Assembly (NCBI RefSeq): GCF_000208745.1
Contig: NC_030850.1
Location: forward strand, 2,341,722-2,405,721
Reading direction: 5' to 3'
Length of the DNA: 64,000 nucleotides
Origin: Theobroma cacao
Taxonomy: Eukaryota; Streptophyta; Magnoliopsida; Malvales; Malvaceae
A program made the translations under genes and the position numbers. Positions 13,601-26,100 of the stretch are shown one piece after another. The notes under the pieces were generated by a model, which was not told where the DNA came from, made no database searches, and was given only the letters and a program-made list of their open reading frames with translations. Every line of letters starts with the position of its first letter. The stretch's first letter is position 1.

Positions 13601-14694
13601 TTCTTTTTCTTTTTTCTTTGAATACAAGATAGCTACATTCTACATGGACAGTTGGAATTAATAAATTTATATCTGAGGCGTAGATTCAACAATTGGTAGT
13701 TAATTAATTGCTTACAAAGTCTAATAATATTACTATGTAGGATAAAAGTAAAATTGATAAGCAAAGTTCATGCTCAAACTTCAAGATGAATTATCTAAGA
13801 TTTAACTATTGATGAGAAACATGGAAATTTGAGTATCAAAGTTTTATAAACAATCTGAACTTAACTCAGGGTCTTAAATGGTGGAAGAAGTATGAATAAA
13901 TAACCCTACAAGGGCTGCAGCTGAAAAGATTGAAAAGAGAAAAGGGACATGAAACCCTTTTTTTTCCCCTTGAAGTTGGCTATGATGAAGGGATGGAGAA
14001 AGCCTGAATTGAACACACTTTAGGCCAGGGAGCAATTGCAAACAGGCCACACAGGGTAATCCCTTTCCTTTAACGGGACGTCAGCCATAAGGGAAAAAGG
14101 CAAAAAAAAAAAAAACTCGAAGAAATAATAGTAGTGGAACCCACGAATGGGACTCGTGGAGGGGGGACAAAAAGGAAATAAGAAGGAAAAGAGAGAGAGA
14201 GAAAGAGAGACAGAGAGTGGTTCGATGGATAGTAGTGAGTGATTGAGTGAGTGAGCAGTGGTCTGGCCCCTGGCTGCAGCTGCATCAGCAGCTACGGGGT
14301 GATGCGGTGCTACCACTGACTCCACCCAGAGTGCCATTAGGCAGAGAGGTCCAGTGTGTTGGTGAGCAATTGCGTGCACAGGGATTCATTCCATTTATTG
14401 TAGTGCCCTTATGTCTTTCTCTCTCCCTCTCTGGTACAGATTTTTTTTTTTTGTGTGTGTGGGTTGGAGTGATACTGATATCATCTACTTCCTCTTTGTC
14501 TTCATTTACTGCTTCCATGGTATTACTATTACCATTCCATTCTTCCAATCTAATTTAAATTGACAGTTGTTTGGTCTTTGCCTTTGCTTCTACTTTGCTA
14601 CTTTCTTTTTCTCTTTTTAGACTTGGATTATTGGTAAATCGCAATGCCCCATCACATCATATGGGGGCCATTACTTGGTTTCTTTTTTATGATG

Positions 14695-14732
<38 letters not shown>

Positions 14733-17700
14733 GAGCCACAGAAAAGGGTTGTCCACAAATGTAAAACCAATCTCAATCTCTGCCATTAATTATGAGAGTT
14801 TAATTAAAAAAATTAGATGGCATTGCTCCATCTAATAAGCTCATGAAGAAAGAATGAGGAAGAATACTTGAGAAACGTGAATTGTTGTTCATTATTTGTA
14901 TTACTAATTAATTTATATAGATATTAATGGTAGGTTTAAGATTTGTATAATTGCCTGCAAGTCAAATATATACTGCTTAACCCCACTGAAGTATTTCGTG
15001 ATCGATTAAAGAAATCTTCACCTTGAGCATTGCAAACAAAAAATCATTCTCAACCACCACAAGGCCTGAATTATTCATTCATACTTGGTATTCATCAAAA
15101 GGGCACCTGATGATAGTCAGGATAATGACCTGTTTGAGGGCCAGGTCGAGGGACTGAGCTGCATGCAAATCAGCCATTTTGTCTCCATCTTTTCTACTGC
15201 ATTATTTTATTCAGGCTTTTAGTTCCTCTACTTTTTTTTTTTCTTTTTCTCTCATTTCAATTTCTTTTTAAATCTTGTTCTCTTTTTCTATGTTGACTTC
15301 TCAGGGGCTGGTAGGAAGTTCATCACGTGCATGGATTTGACATAGAATGCCCGGCCGAAAATAACTATTTTAATTAAATACATTGACACGAATATTCTGA
15401 TGCCACCATTCAATCTGTCTGCTATTGTTAAATGCTTTCTCCACTCATCATCACTCGCCTGGAAATTCCCCCTTTTGAATTCTGTCCGCACACTCACTCT
15501 CTTCCTAGAAAATGGTTTAAAACAGAACTGTCATTAACCATCCAGATAAAATGTCTCGTGCAGTAATTAAGCTAAAGAATTCAGATATTATTTTCTTAAA
15601 AAGCAATTAAATTTATAATCCAAATTCATCTTAAATCCGAATATAAAATACTTGTACTTGATATACTGGTGAAATACTTACGTATATATCCGATTAAAAG
15701 ATACCCATTAAATGTTATAAAAAAAAAAAGGGTGGATTTATTCTTTCTTTTTCATTTCAGTGTGGTGGCTGACATGGGTGTGAGCAGATTGAGGTAATAC
15801 ACCAAAAGCAGATGTTGGGGTTTTGTCCAGAATAGGCTACCGCGTGCGACTTACGGTAGAAAAAACACTGAGAGCAGACAAAAGGGTGTTTTCCCAGCGT
15901 CAGAAAACGCCAATGCCATTGGTATTTTGTTCGATTGTTAGGTAAAAGATTTAGTCAGATGATGAAACAGAAGGGAAGAGGATTTGATGGTGGCTTCAAG
16001 GATTCTCTTTTCAAATGCGTGCTTCACTGGCTTTAACTCTGATACGAGAAGTGATTTCGTCTCAAAATCACACATTTTTCTCAACCTTTTCCAACTGATA
16101 ATGCAATAAATGTTCTTGTCTAAACAAATTAATTTGATGTCACGATAGTAGTGGTGTTTAGATTAGATATGTTAATTAAATTGCACATGTTAGATAAGAT
16201 TTTTCTGAGATAATTTGAAATCAATTTGTAGTATAAGAGAATGCAAATGTACGTGAGAAATTAATGGGATTGAATTGTAAAGTTTTCTTATAAAAGATTC
16301 TTCATCATAAATCAAATTATCTCATTTAATAACTAAAATCTAGTTTAATTAGTACTCTAAACAATCTAATTAATTTTTTTATATAAATATTTTAACCATT
16401 TTCTAAACCATATCAAGACTTAAACGCAGTCTTAATCTAACCCTTTGGTCTGGGATGGCGACTCCATCGAATTTCTTTAAGATTACATGTCTGCAGGTAG
16501 CAAGTCAAATTCACATATAAAGCCAATGAATGTCGGCACAAGAACTTTGATTAACGTAAAATCTAACACCCATTATGATTGAATTCGTGGGGAACTGCTG
16601 CTTTTGTACCCTTTATTTTTTTTTTTCCTTGCTTGCCGCTAGGGTGAACCGTTACCTTTTTGCTGTATCATTGTTGCCCAGAAAAACTGTTCCACCAATC
16701 TCTGAGAAAAGGATACAATAATATTATAAAGAAGAAAGTTGAAGAACATGCAAGTTTGAACGATAATAATAAAAAAAGGGTTCAAGTTATTGCAAAGCTT
16801 GAACCCTTATGTTAATATTCATTGGATACTCAAGGGAAGGAGATGGTATTTCTTCCGAGTGGTTAGAAGTTGGAAACTTGAAGAATAGCACGATACAATT
16901 AATACAACTAAAACTGGCAACAATCAATCTCCGAGGGCTGCAAGAATTTTGGAAAATTTTGGTTGGTGCTGCAACTTAAACTAAAACCTCAAGTGGTTGC
17001 CTGGTGCAGGTTTCACACCTTTGGTTGGCCAACAAACTTCCATTTTTGTTAAGTAACATTGACTTCATACTTTCCACGTTTTTTTTTTTATTTAGTGAAA
17101 GAGAATTAGAATCTTATTTTTTAAATAGAAAAAATTATACATCAATCAATAAACTAAATATTTGAACGTAACTTCATATTTTGCAGGTTATTTTGAGAGA
17201 CCATAACAGTTTTCTAGTTTTTTTTCTTCTGGTGGCAAGTTGGGTACCTTCCTTTACGTTAAATAGCTCTTGGTATCATTTTTAAGATCAATAAGATGAT
17301 CTTAATACTACAATCATATTGTAATAGTTAAAAAAATTAATAATTTCAAAACATCAAAAAAAAAAAAAAAGGAAAGAGGAAGCACAAAACTTGTTTGAGT
17401 TAGTACAAATGAATATTATTTAGAAATGGTCAAATTTTATGACGTAAAATAATTAAAACTTTGAGAGGAGGCAAGTTTTTAGTTCACATATTAAGAGGAT
17501 AGTATTGAATATAATTAATTTTACAGATTATTTTATATCGGTATTAATTTATTTCATTTTTTTAGATGAGAATTAGATCACTCCTAAATCAATGATCTAA
17601 TCACTTTCGCAACGAAAGATTACTAAGTTGTTATCAAATACGGTGATGCAATCAGCATTTATAGATTACCATGGATGTTGGGATGATCAATGCACTAAGT

Positions 17701-18029
17701 AAAAAATGGATAAAATTCTAATAAAACGAACCATTGATGGGCCAAAACACCTAATGAATAAATTAGCCCATTGGATACAACAAAAGAAAACATGCATTGG
17801 CTTAACTTGGATCTTTTGTTTTTTAGGTTTGGACACAAATTGTACATAGTCTCCTCACCCTCGCCCAACAAAAAAGCCCAAACCATGGCCCAAATTCTTA
17901 AACCCCGCCGCAGTCCCTAACCATCCACAAAACCCTCATTTCCAAAATTCCAGAGACAGGCAACTGTCAGCAACTCATTCCGGCAAATTCCGTCACGGTG
18001 TCGATCCTACTTCGGGAAAAATCCACCGA
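10636..18029. other. intergenic region with microsatellites
   Basis: There are 7.4 kb between the divergent starts of the LBD (-) and L25 (+) genes, so it holds both promoters. Simple repeats: (ATT)n 12168-12187, (AT)n 13354-13371 and (TA)n 14698-14729. A GA-rich tract lies near 14180-14215. Two GC-richer islands (12250-12900, 14020-14420) carry short overlapping open frames on both strands, but their peptides are low-complexity and unrecognised. I checked by eye for conserved plant miRNA sequences and saw none. Confidence 0.6.
14698..14729. repeat. (TA)n microsatellite, about 32 bp
   Basis: An uninterrupted TA dinucleotide repeat of 16 units. Similar but shorter is (AT)n at 13354-13371. Such tracts are usually length-polymorphic in plants. 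Confidence 0.95.
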
Positions 18030-20029
18030 ATGTCCAAGTTGTGGCGCGGCCTGAAAACGGTGGTCCAAACCCCGACCGGGAACTCCCACCATTACCACAC
18101 GATCCAAGCCATTCCTCGAGAATGCACCGGAAACCGTGTCTCCACGCGTGACCGAGCCCAAGGTAGAATCCCGGCCGTGGTTTTCTCTCAAGGCTTGCTA
18201 GAAAAAAGCCCCGCCAACCGTTCTCCATCCAGGAAACAACTTCTGACTACCGAAAGAAAGCAGATTCAAACCATCCTGAAGTCCGTACAACTCCCTTTCT
18301 TTTGTTCCACCACGTTCCCGCTTCAGATCCGGGCCGGTTCCGGGTCTTCGGTCTTACTTGATTCCGGGAGAGTGTTACCCATCAAGGCAAGTTTTTTACT
18401 TTCTTTCTCTTGGTTTATCAGCTATTATTGTTACCCAACTTCAAATTTTGTTTTTGGCGTGTTTTATAGATTCATAGGGATGAGGAGAGTGGGAAGATAT
18501 TGAATTTGGTGTTTGTTTGGGCGGATGAAGGGACTAAGTTGAAGGTTGATGTGCCTGTTGTTTTCAAAGGAGAAGAGGATTGCCCTGGTTTTAAGAAAGG
18601 TAAAATTTACTGAACATTGCCCCATTTAAGCATTGTTGATTAAGGTTATGCATGATTTAAATTTTATATGGAAATTGCTTCTGTTCATTGCTCCATTTAG
18701 GTGAGAATCTTATGTTTGCTAACTATTTGAAATTGTTGGTTAAAAAAAACTATGGAAATACTTAGGAATCTATTTTGAGGTTTTAAAAAATAGAAAGATA
18801 GTGAAGCCAGTATGTTTTATGAAGTCTTACTTTGTTATTTTCTTCATAGAGGGCAATGCTCATATGATACATGGTTTAACATGGTGCTTCTCGTTTCTTG
18901 AGACAAAATAACCGGTTTCATTTTATAATGAATATCTAGAAAAATTAGAAATACAGATGTGATTTAGCCTGTAGAGATTGATATTTGTTGTTTTTTTTTT
19001 TTTTTAATATTTTGGTGTATGCATGTCCCTGGGCATCTTCTTGCATATATATGTTATATAATGTTGAAACTTCTGATGTTTATGAGCTACATTTTTCTAG
19101 AGGTCTGTTATTGATGGTCTGATATTTTCTCTGAGAGTTTTTTTTTTTCCAACTTCTTATCTATTTCAGGTATAATTTTGCAACAAACGTGAATACAGAA
19201 AAGAGTCCTAATGACAGGTTTAATAAGTCTAGGGCTGAAATGCTGAGCCAGTAGAATGCAAAAATCCAAGTATTAGGAATATGGCATGGTTGAAACTGCC
19301 TCTTTATTTTATGGAATTTATGACGCACTATCTTTAACCTTACATATTCTTGGAGCTTTGCTCATTGTTATCCACTTCCTTTGTTGCTCATCTTCTGCAT
19401 CTTAATTGTCTTTCCTGGCTTTTCATATTATTGCTTCCATTAAATGCTGTTACCTTCTCATTTGTCTGGGTTCGAGCAACAATGCACAAGGACCCAAACA
19501 GGCAATGCCATTTTATAATTGCCTCTCTATACCCTTGACTTCTTTTCTGATTAGGAACTATCTCGTAAAGCTGACAAACAGGAATTCTTACTGGTTTCCT
19601 CATTCTAATGCTTGCTTTCATGTTTGGAGAAACACTTGTTGAACTTCTTTTTACTATCATTACCCTTGTTATGTAAATGTGGGATTGCTCAGATATCTCT
19701 CATATGATTTTGGCCCTGCTTTATCTCATTGAATTCTAGGACAATCTGAATATAATTTGTCATTGCCGAACGTTATTTGATGATACTTTAATGCCATAAC
19801 AGGTGGCTCCTTGAATAGGATAAGAACTAGTTTGAAGTATCTATGCCCAGCAGAACACATTCCTCCGAAGATCGAGGTGGACGTAAGCAAATTAGATATT
19901 GGTGATAGAGTGTTAATGCATGATGTTGAGGTTCATCCATCCTTGAAGCTTCTAAGCAAGAATGAAAGCATGCCTATGTGTAAGATTGTGGCGACAAATT
20001 TTGAAAACCCAGAGCCCATGAAGGTATAA
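18030..20029 (+). CDS. L25/Ctc-family ribosomal protein, organellar type, 237 aa
   Basis: Three exons: 18030-18386, 18470-18599 and 19803-20029 (714 nt). The first intron uses a GC donor (ATCAAG|GCAAGT). The second is a normal GT-AG intron of 1203 nt. Recognisable segments are RIPAVVFSQG, VLPIKIHRDEESGKILNLVF, VPVVFKGEEDCPGF and DIGDRVLMHDVEVHPSLKLL, which match the plant ribosomal protein L25/Gln-tRNA-synthetase anticodon-binding-like family. bL25 binds 5S rRNA in the large subunit. The basic N-terminus (MSKLWRGLKTVVQTP) would suit a mitochondrial presequence, though this is inference. The last codons run over AAG|GTATAA, which resembles a donor site, so a further exon cannot be fully excluded. 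An 11-codon upstream ORF lies at 17885-17920. Confidence 0.88.
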
Positions 20030-23000
20030 CTATAGAAGCATGAATTTGACTTTCAAATTTGGTGATGCATAACTCACAAGATAAAAGCATTTCAAGAATA
20101 AGTCTGATATTTCTTGTGGTGGTGCTTTGAGATTTCCCAAGTGATCAGGAATTTAACATTTAAGAGTGTAATCAGACAGTGCTGGTTTTCTTTAGGACTC
20201 TTGAATGGAATCACTGGCATGTTGTGTCGATGCCTTTAACTGTTTCAAACCTTGTTTCGAAGTATAATATTAAGGGGAGGTGGTTCCTGTGAAATGGTTA
20301 GTCTATTGATTGTAGAATGCAGAATTTGAATAGTTTTCAGCCTCTGGTTAGACAGAGTATAGATTCAGACAATGAAAATTTTGTTCACTGCATATTTGTT
20401 TATGATTTGTTGAATGTTGATGCTAATCTTATCTCTAGGCATGGAAGCTCGAAACTGACCAAATGGTTGTCTAATTTTTTCTGTGGTTGGTGAGATTTGA
20501 GAGCACTAAGATTTTCCGAGCTTCTACTCATTTCTAACATAGGCTTTCTTAAGACTTCTCTCAGCCAAGCAAAAGATGTCGGCTGTCCATGGCTGTCTAG
20601 CTATTTAAGGACTGTGTCTTCCATTTTCCTTCAAAAGACTTTACTCTGCCAAAAGATGTCGGCAGCTCATGGCTGACTAGCTAGTTATAGAAGACCCACA
20701 TTCCACCGGATATAATATCTTCAAACAACCTATTCTTTGTTTCTCTCTTGCCTGCAAGTAAACTCGACCCTTCCATTCCACTACCACGACTGGGAGGTGG
20801 CGACCTGCTGAAGTTAGACTTGGTATTAGAGACAAGTATGACTCTTTCTTGCAACTTTACCTTCAGGCAGTAGCAATATCTTAGGAAGATGTTACTCCAA
20901 CTGTCTGCTTCGTACCCCTCAGGTTGAAAATTGTTGTCTTTTAGATAACTTTTGTCGCTTTTTAGTGGACAAGATGAAATTAAAAACCAGAATCCTAAGC
21001 CTCAGTCAATAAAAATTAAAAATATATATGGACAATAATGGTTTTCGAGTCTCCCATTTTGGTCGTAACCCCGTTTCCCGGTTTTCGATTTTCTCGCAAA
21101 ACGGTGGCTGCTCAAAGCGTCTGTATCCTTGAGAGTCAAACTTTTAAGGAAGCCTTACAAAGGCGACGCGTCCCAAAAGACAAAAGGCCCTTTCTTTCTC
21201 TCCCGTGTAACTCCGTTGAATGTTTGACTGTTGAACTGGCCTAACGGCACTCTGCCAAGTGGAGTGTGACTTGGTCTTATAGCTGCTCACTGTTTTTTTC
21301 TTCGACTACAGCGTGGCTTTACGTAGGAAACAAAATAACAAAAAAAAAATTAATGTCTTCCCTTTTTTTTTTTTTTTTTATAGATGATGAAAATGGATGT
21401 AAAGAGTAGGACCAAGTCGGTTCACCGACTTCTTCCTGCTTTCTGTATATAGTAATAAATTATTACTTCTGCTAAAGCTTGTTTTCTCTTCTTAACTAGA
21501 CAAGACTTTGAAATCTGAATCTCATTTCTTATGTGGATTCCAAGATTTCAGTTTGCTAATTAAGGACAAAAAAGATATAAATAATAAACCTTTGATTTTC
21601 ATTTCTTCTTAATTTATGTTATCCAAAAAACAATGGTATGCAAATGCAATTATCGGAACTTGGAAGTTGGAATAATCACACTTTTTGGAATTGGTCTGCA
21701 ATTTTTTTTTAAAATTTTATCAAATGATTGAATTGCCACTAATTCACCATTATTATCAGCAATAAAGTAACTGGAGTGGTCATTGAAGCATCTTCGAATA
21801 AGTAATGACGTGGGCCTTCCCCAAGGAAAAAAGGGTCCAAACTCAAATTCTAAACAGAGTTTATTATACCAATTTGTCTACAATTAGCATATGGAACAAG
21901 GTTGATCAAATTCGGAAGAACAAAATTGCATTTGTTTATTTGACTATTCAAATCGATCGAGAGGATTCATTCTCCTCTTTGCTGGCAAACATGTCGGTAT
22001 CAGGATCCAAGCCTATGATGATCCTGTTCATATATTTTCTTATTGGATATGAAACATGGCGTTAACATATATATATATAACAACTTGTTCTTTTTTTTTT
22101 TTTTACTTTTCTTAATTGAAATGGTAGGGTCAATTAAATTTTTAAAAGGTATACCTACTTTTCTTTTTTTATTTTTATCTATTTTCCTGAAAGATGCATT
22201 TAGCAATTAATGATTTATCAGTGACATAATCAAGTTGTAGTATTCATTTGTTCTTCTCTCTTTTGACAAACAGATTGGTATTTATTATCTACCTACATTA
22301 CCTTGATGTCAACAAAACTGATTAGTTTTGATTAAGAAGTAAAGACAGTTATTTCTTAATTTTAAATTTGAAATCTTATTTTAAAAAAAATATTTTAGAC
22401 TAAATCAGTATTGAGATTGCGATCAATTTTTAAAATTAAGAGTGAAATGGATGTTTTTTTTTTCTTTCCAAATTTCATATTATATTTCTTAGATTATGTT
22501 TGTAGTTAAATTCAACGATAATAACAAATTGGTTATATTATTGCCAATGACGCTATAAATGTTGGATTTTGTTTTCCTTACTTTTAATTGTAGAATGTAA
22601 AACCACTCAAAAAAAAATTCATTAGGCATAAATTCGGTAATTCAGTTTTACATAAATTAAGCATCGTGATTGCCACGTCAGTTTTTTGGTGCTGTAAAAC
22701 AGGGTCGACATACGCTAAAAAAACTAAAGCAAATCCAACAACCACTTCGTGTAACGGAAATTTACGCCTTACCCAAATAACAGAAGAAAAAATTTCTCTG
22801 ACTCTCTCTCCCAAAACAAATCCAATCAAAAAATATAAATAAAAAATTGAGGAAGAAAAGCGAAAGATAAAGGAAGTGGAAAAAAAGCACGAGCCTCTTG
22901 ACTTTATTGACCTCTTTAAAAGCGAAGTGGCTTCTGTTGTAAACCGCGTTGTTTTAGACAAAACATAAAAAAACCGACATCCCCGACATCCAAAGCTGCT

Positions 23001-23174
23001 TTCCCATCCAATCCTCGGAACATCATCGTCCGTTTGTAATCCCCACATTTTTGTTCTTTTCAGACCTAGATTCATGGGTTTTCCTGTCCTTGTTTTGTTC
23101 GGAATTTTCATTTCGAATTCTTTCATTTTGGGAATTTGATTTCTTTGTTTTGTAACTTAGAATGATTTCTAGCC
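20030..23174. other. intergenic region, MAPKKK5 upstream DNA
   Basis: It holds the L25 3' flank, an imperfect 40-bp direct repeat (20570-20690), a poly-T run near 21367-21380 and the MAPKKK5 leader and promoter. The minus-strand open frame at 22584-23126 overlaps the MAPKKK5 leader and looks like chance. A transcribed but non-coding gene could be missed here. Confidence 0.55.
20570..20690. repeat. imperfect 40-bp direct repeat, two copies
   Basis: Copy one (20570-20609) and copy two (20650-20690) share CAAAAGATGTCGGC, then CATGGCTG, then CTAGCTA, with a few substitutions between them. They are 80 bp apart, start to start. They lie about 0.6 kb past the L25 stop codon. Function is unknown. 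Confidence 0.7.
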
Positions 23175-26100
23175 ATGCGTTGGCTTCAAAATATTTCCTT
23201 TTCTTCTTCTTCTTCTTCTTCCACAGCCGCCACGCCGGCAACTTCTCCCAGGAAACATTTGCAAGCTAATAATAATAGTAATAATAATACTAATAATCAT
23301 GATAGTAATCAGCGTAATCAATCTCGTCACAATTACTTGGGGTTTCGCATTGCGGGGCCGAAGCTGATGAGGCAAAGGGAGCTGAGGCTTCTCAGCGACC
23401 AGGAGGTTACCCCGGCGAAGGAGGTGGCGGCGCCGCTGTCCAGGTCGCCCAGTACTTATGATACTCCATTGTCATCGTCGGCTCCGGCTTCGAGGACAAC
23501 ATCGTCGGCGTTGGCAGTGCCGTTGCCGCTTCCGCTTCCGCTTCCCGAAGGAGACGGGGATCAACGGTTGCCGTCGCCGAATGAGGTTGGACATGGTAAA
23601 GGCTTAGAGGATAGAGATAGAGAAAAAGCAGATGGAACTCCTTCGAATTCAAGGTGATTTTTTTCTTCTCAATTATTAGTTTTAATTAACATTTAATTAA
23701 AAAAAGTTCTTGATCCTTCCTTAATTGATGCAATAGGTTGTAATTTTAAATAGGATTTTGTAATTATTATTTAATTTAAAATTGCAATGAAGGAAAGAAA
23801 TGATTTCTTATTACTTTTTTTTATTTTCGAAATTATTAGCTTATCTTAATTTTCTTTCCTTGAATCATTTGATATTTTATTTTTAAGGATAGTAATTAGT
23901 GATATTCCGTTTGGTAATTTTGCTGATTTTAGAAACAAAGTTTGAGCTAGAGGATGATTTATTCATAATTGCAATATTATTTAATTGATAATCTCTGAAT
24001 GCTCAATCTGAAAATTTTAAGCTTATTTCATGTGTGGATTGTTCTTAGTATATTGACAGTGCTGCTGTAATAAAATGTGCCTTTTGTTTTGATAGAGCAG
24101 TTTTAGGTTTTATATTTATAGGCATTGTAGATATTTGGATTACTTCTTTTACTGGTTTTTCAATAATTGATAGTTTGTCAATTCTCCTATTACAGTATGT
24201 TTGCTTCTCGTGACGCAAGGAAGAGGGTAGAGCACATTGAGACAAGATCACCCTCTAAGTTATTACATCAAGAAGTAAACAGAGGGGATAGTTCTCAGGA
24301 TGAGTTTAGGGTGAATGTTCCTGTTAGGAGTGCTCCTACGAGTCCTTTCACCAGTCCTGTAATTAGCCCGCACAGAATGAGTACTGGTGACCTGTTTCCA
24401 CACTATGTCGTTCCTACAGGAAATCAAGTCTGGTCCGCACCAGAGATGGCAACATTGGATGTTCCAGGGCTTCCTCCCCCGGCATTCTATGATTACACTG
24501 CATTTAGCAGTGATAATACTCCGCTTCACAGTCCACCAAATAGAAGTCCTCAACGAAAGAATAGAAGCCAAAGTGGATCTGCTTCACCAATACACCATAG
24601 GTTGTCACTTGAGATCTCATCATCCCGTCCTGAAAATAGTTGCCCTATCAATGTTCATCCGCTACCTCTTCCTCCAGGAGCAGCCATGGCTTCTCCATCA
24701 GCTCTTATTCCTCAAGTTACAAATAAACCAGAGCCGTTGCCCATGAATTGTCAATGGCAAAAAGGCAAGCTTATTGGGCGTGGTACATTTGGAAGTGTTT
24801 ATGTTGCCAGCAACAGGTATACAAGTTCTATGTATCTTTGCTATTGTTTCTCTGGACTCTTGCTATCTGACCACTGAACTGGCTTCTTGTTTCTGACAGA
24901 GAAACTGGAGCTTTATGTGCAATGAAGGAAGTTGAGATATTTCCTGATGACCCAAAATCTGCAGAGTGTATAAAGCAACTAGAGCAGGTATTTCTATAGC
25001 AAATATTACATTTCTTCACTCTAGAGAGAGAAGAGTGAGAATTTAATAATTACCTACTGCTGGTTTCTTATTGCCTTCCTAACTACTTCCTTCCATTGCA
25101 GGAGATCAAGGTTCTTAGCCAACTCAAGCATCCAAATATAGTGCAGTATTATGGTAGCGAAATAGTAAGTAATACACCAATGGCATGTTTAGGATTTCAC
25201 CCCTTCTTCTAGCTCCACTTATTATCTGAAGAACTTCGATTAAGGAAATCAAATTATGCATATGTAGGTTGAGGACAAGTTCTATATATATCTGGAATAT
25301 GTTCATCCTGGTTCGATTAATAAATATGCTCGCGATCACTGTGGTGCCATAACAGAATCTGTTGTTCGCAATTTTACTCGCCATATTCTTTCTGGGCTGG
25401 CTTACCTGCACAGCACAAAGACAATCCACAGGTACAAAGCACAGTGCTGATTTATGGGTTAAAATAAGGCTTGGCATGCACCTTACAATAGCCAGTTTGA
25501 GTCTAAAAGTGAAGGATGTCTGCTTTTAAGTTCTAATTCAAATTTTAAGCACAAAAACACTAGTAGTTTAAGGAAGGTAAAGAACCTATTTTATTGTTCT
25601 GGTATGAATTGTTAATTGCTTAGTATGCTGTTTACCTGTTCTATTTAGGGATATTAAAGGGGCTAATTTGCTTGTTGATGCATCTGGAGTTGTCAAGCTT
25701 GCTGACTTTGGGATGTCCAAACATGTAAGTTTCATGTCTTCCCCTTCTCTTTGGATACAAGCTGGTCACAGATAAGGCGTGCAAATTTGTGGCCATAGGA
25801 TTTTTTATGAGTTGATGTCCACCTGTCCTTCCCCACACAACAATAAATAAATTAAAGGAAAAAGAAATTTATTGCAATCCATCCTGTCAACTGTAGTCCT
25901 TTCTTGGATGTTTTAATGAAGGAAGTGGGGATGTAAATTGACATAAGCACACATGAAGTTAGAAGGGAGATTATAACTGTTCTTGTGTGAAGTTGCATCA
26001 CCTGGCATGTGCTGGCAGAATTAAAGCTATGTAGTCTTTGAATGAATTCTTTAACTCTTCATTTTCTTTGCTTGCAAGTATATGCTCTGGTCTTGGAGAC

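Noticed and set aside
14020..14379. 119-codon minus-strand frame in a GC-richer island
   Set aside because: Overlapping frames occur on both strands and the peptide is low-complexity (Ser/Leu/Phe runs from a GA/CT-rich tract). No family matches.
14020..14400. Possible microRNA hairpin around CAGCTGCATCAGCAGCTA
   Set aside because: The palindrome is only a short stem, and no conserved miRNA sequence known to me is present.
22584..23126. 180-codon open frame on the minus strand
   Set aside because: It lies antisense to the MAPKKK5 leader and promoter, has no recognisable domain and a composition typical of translated AT-rich DNA.
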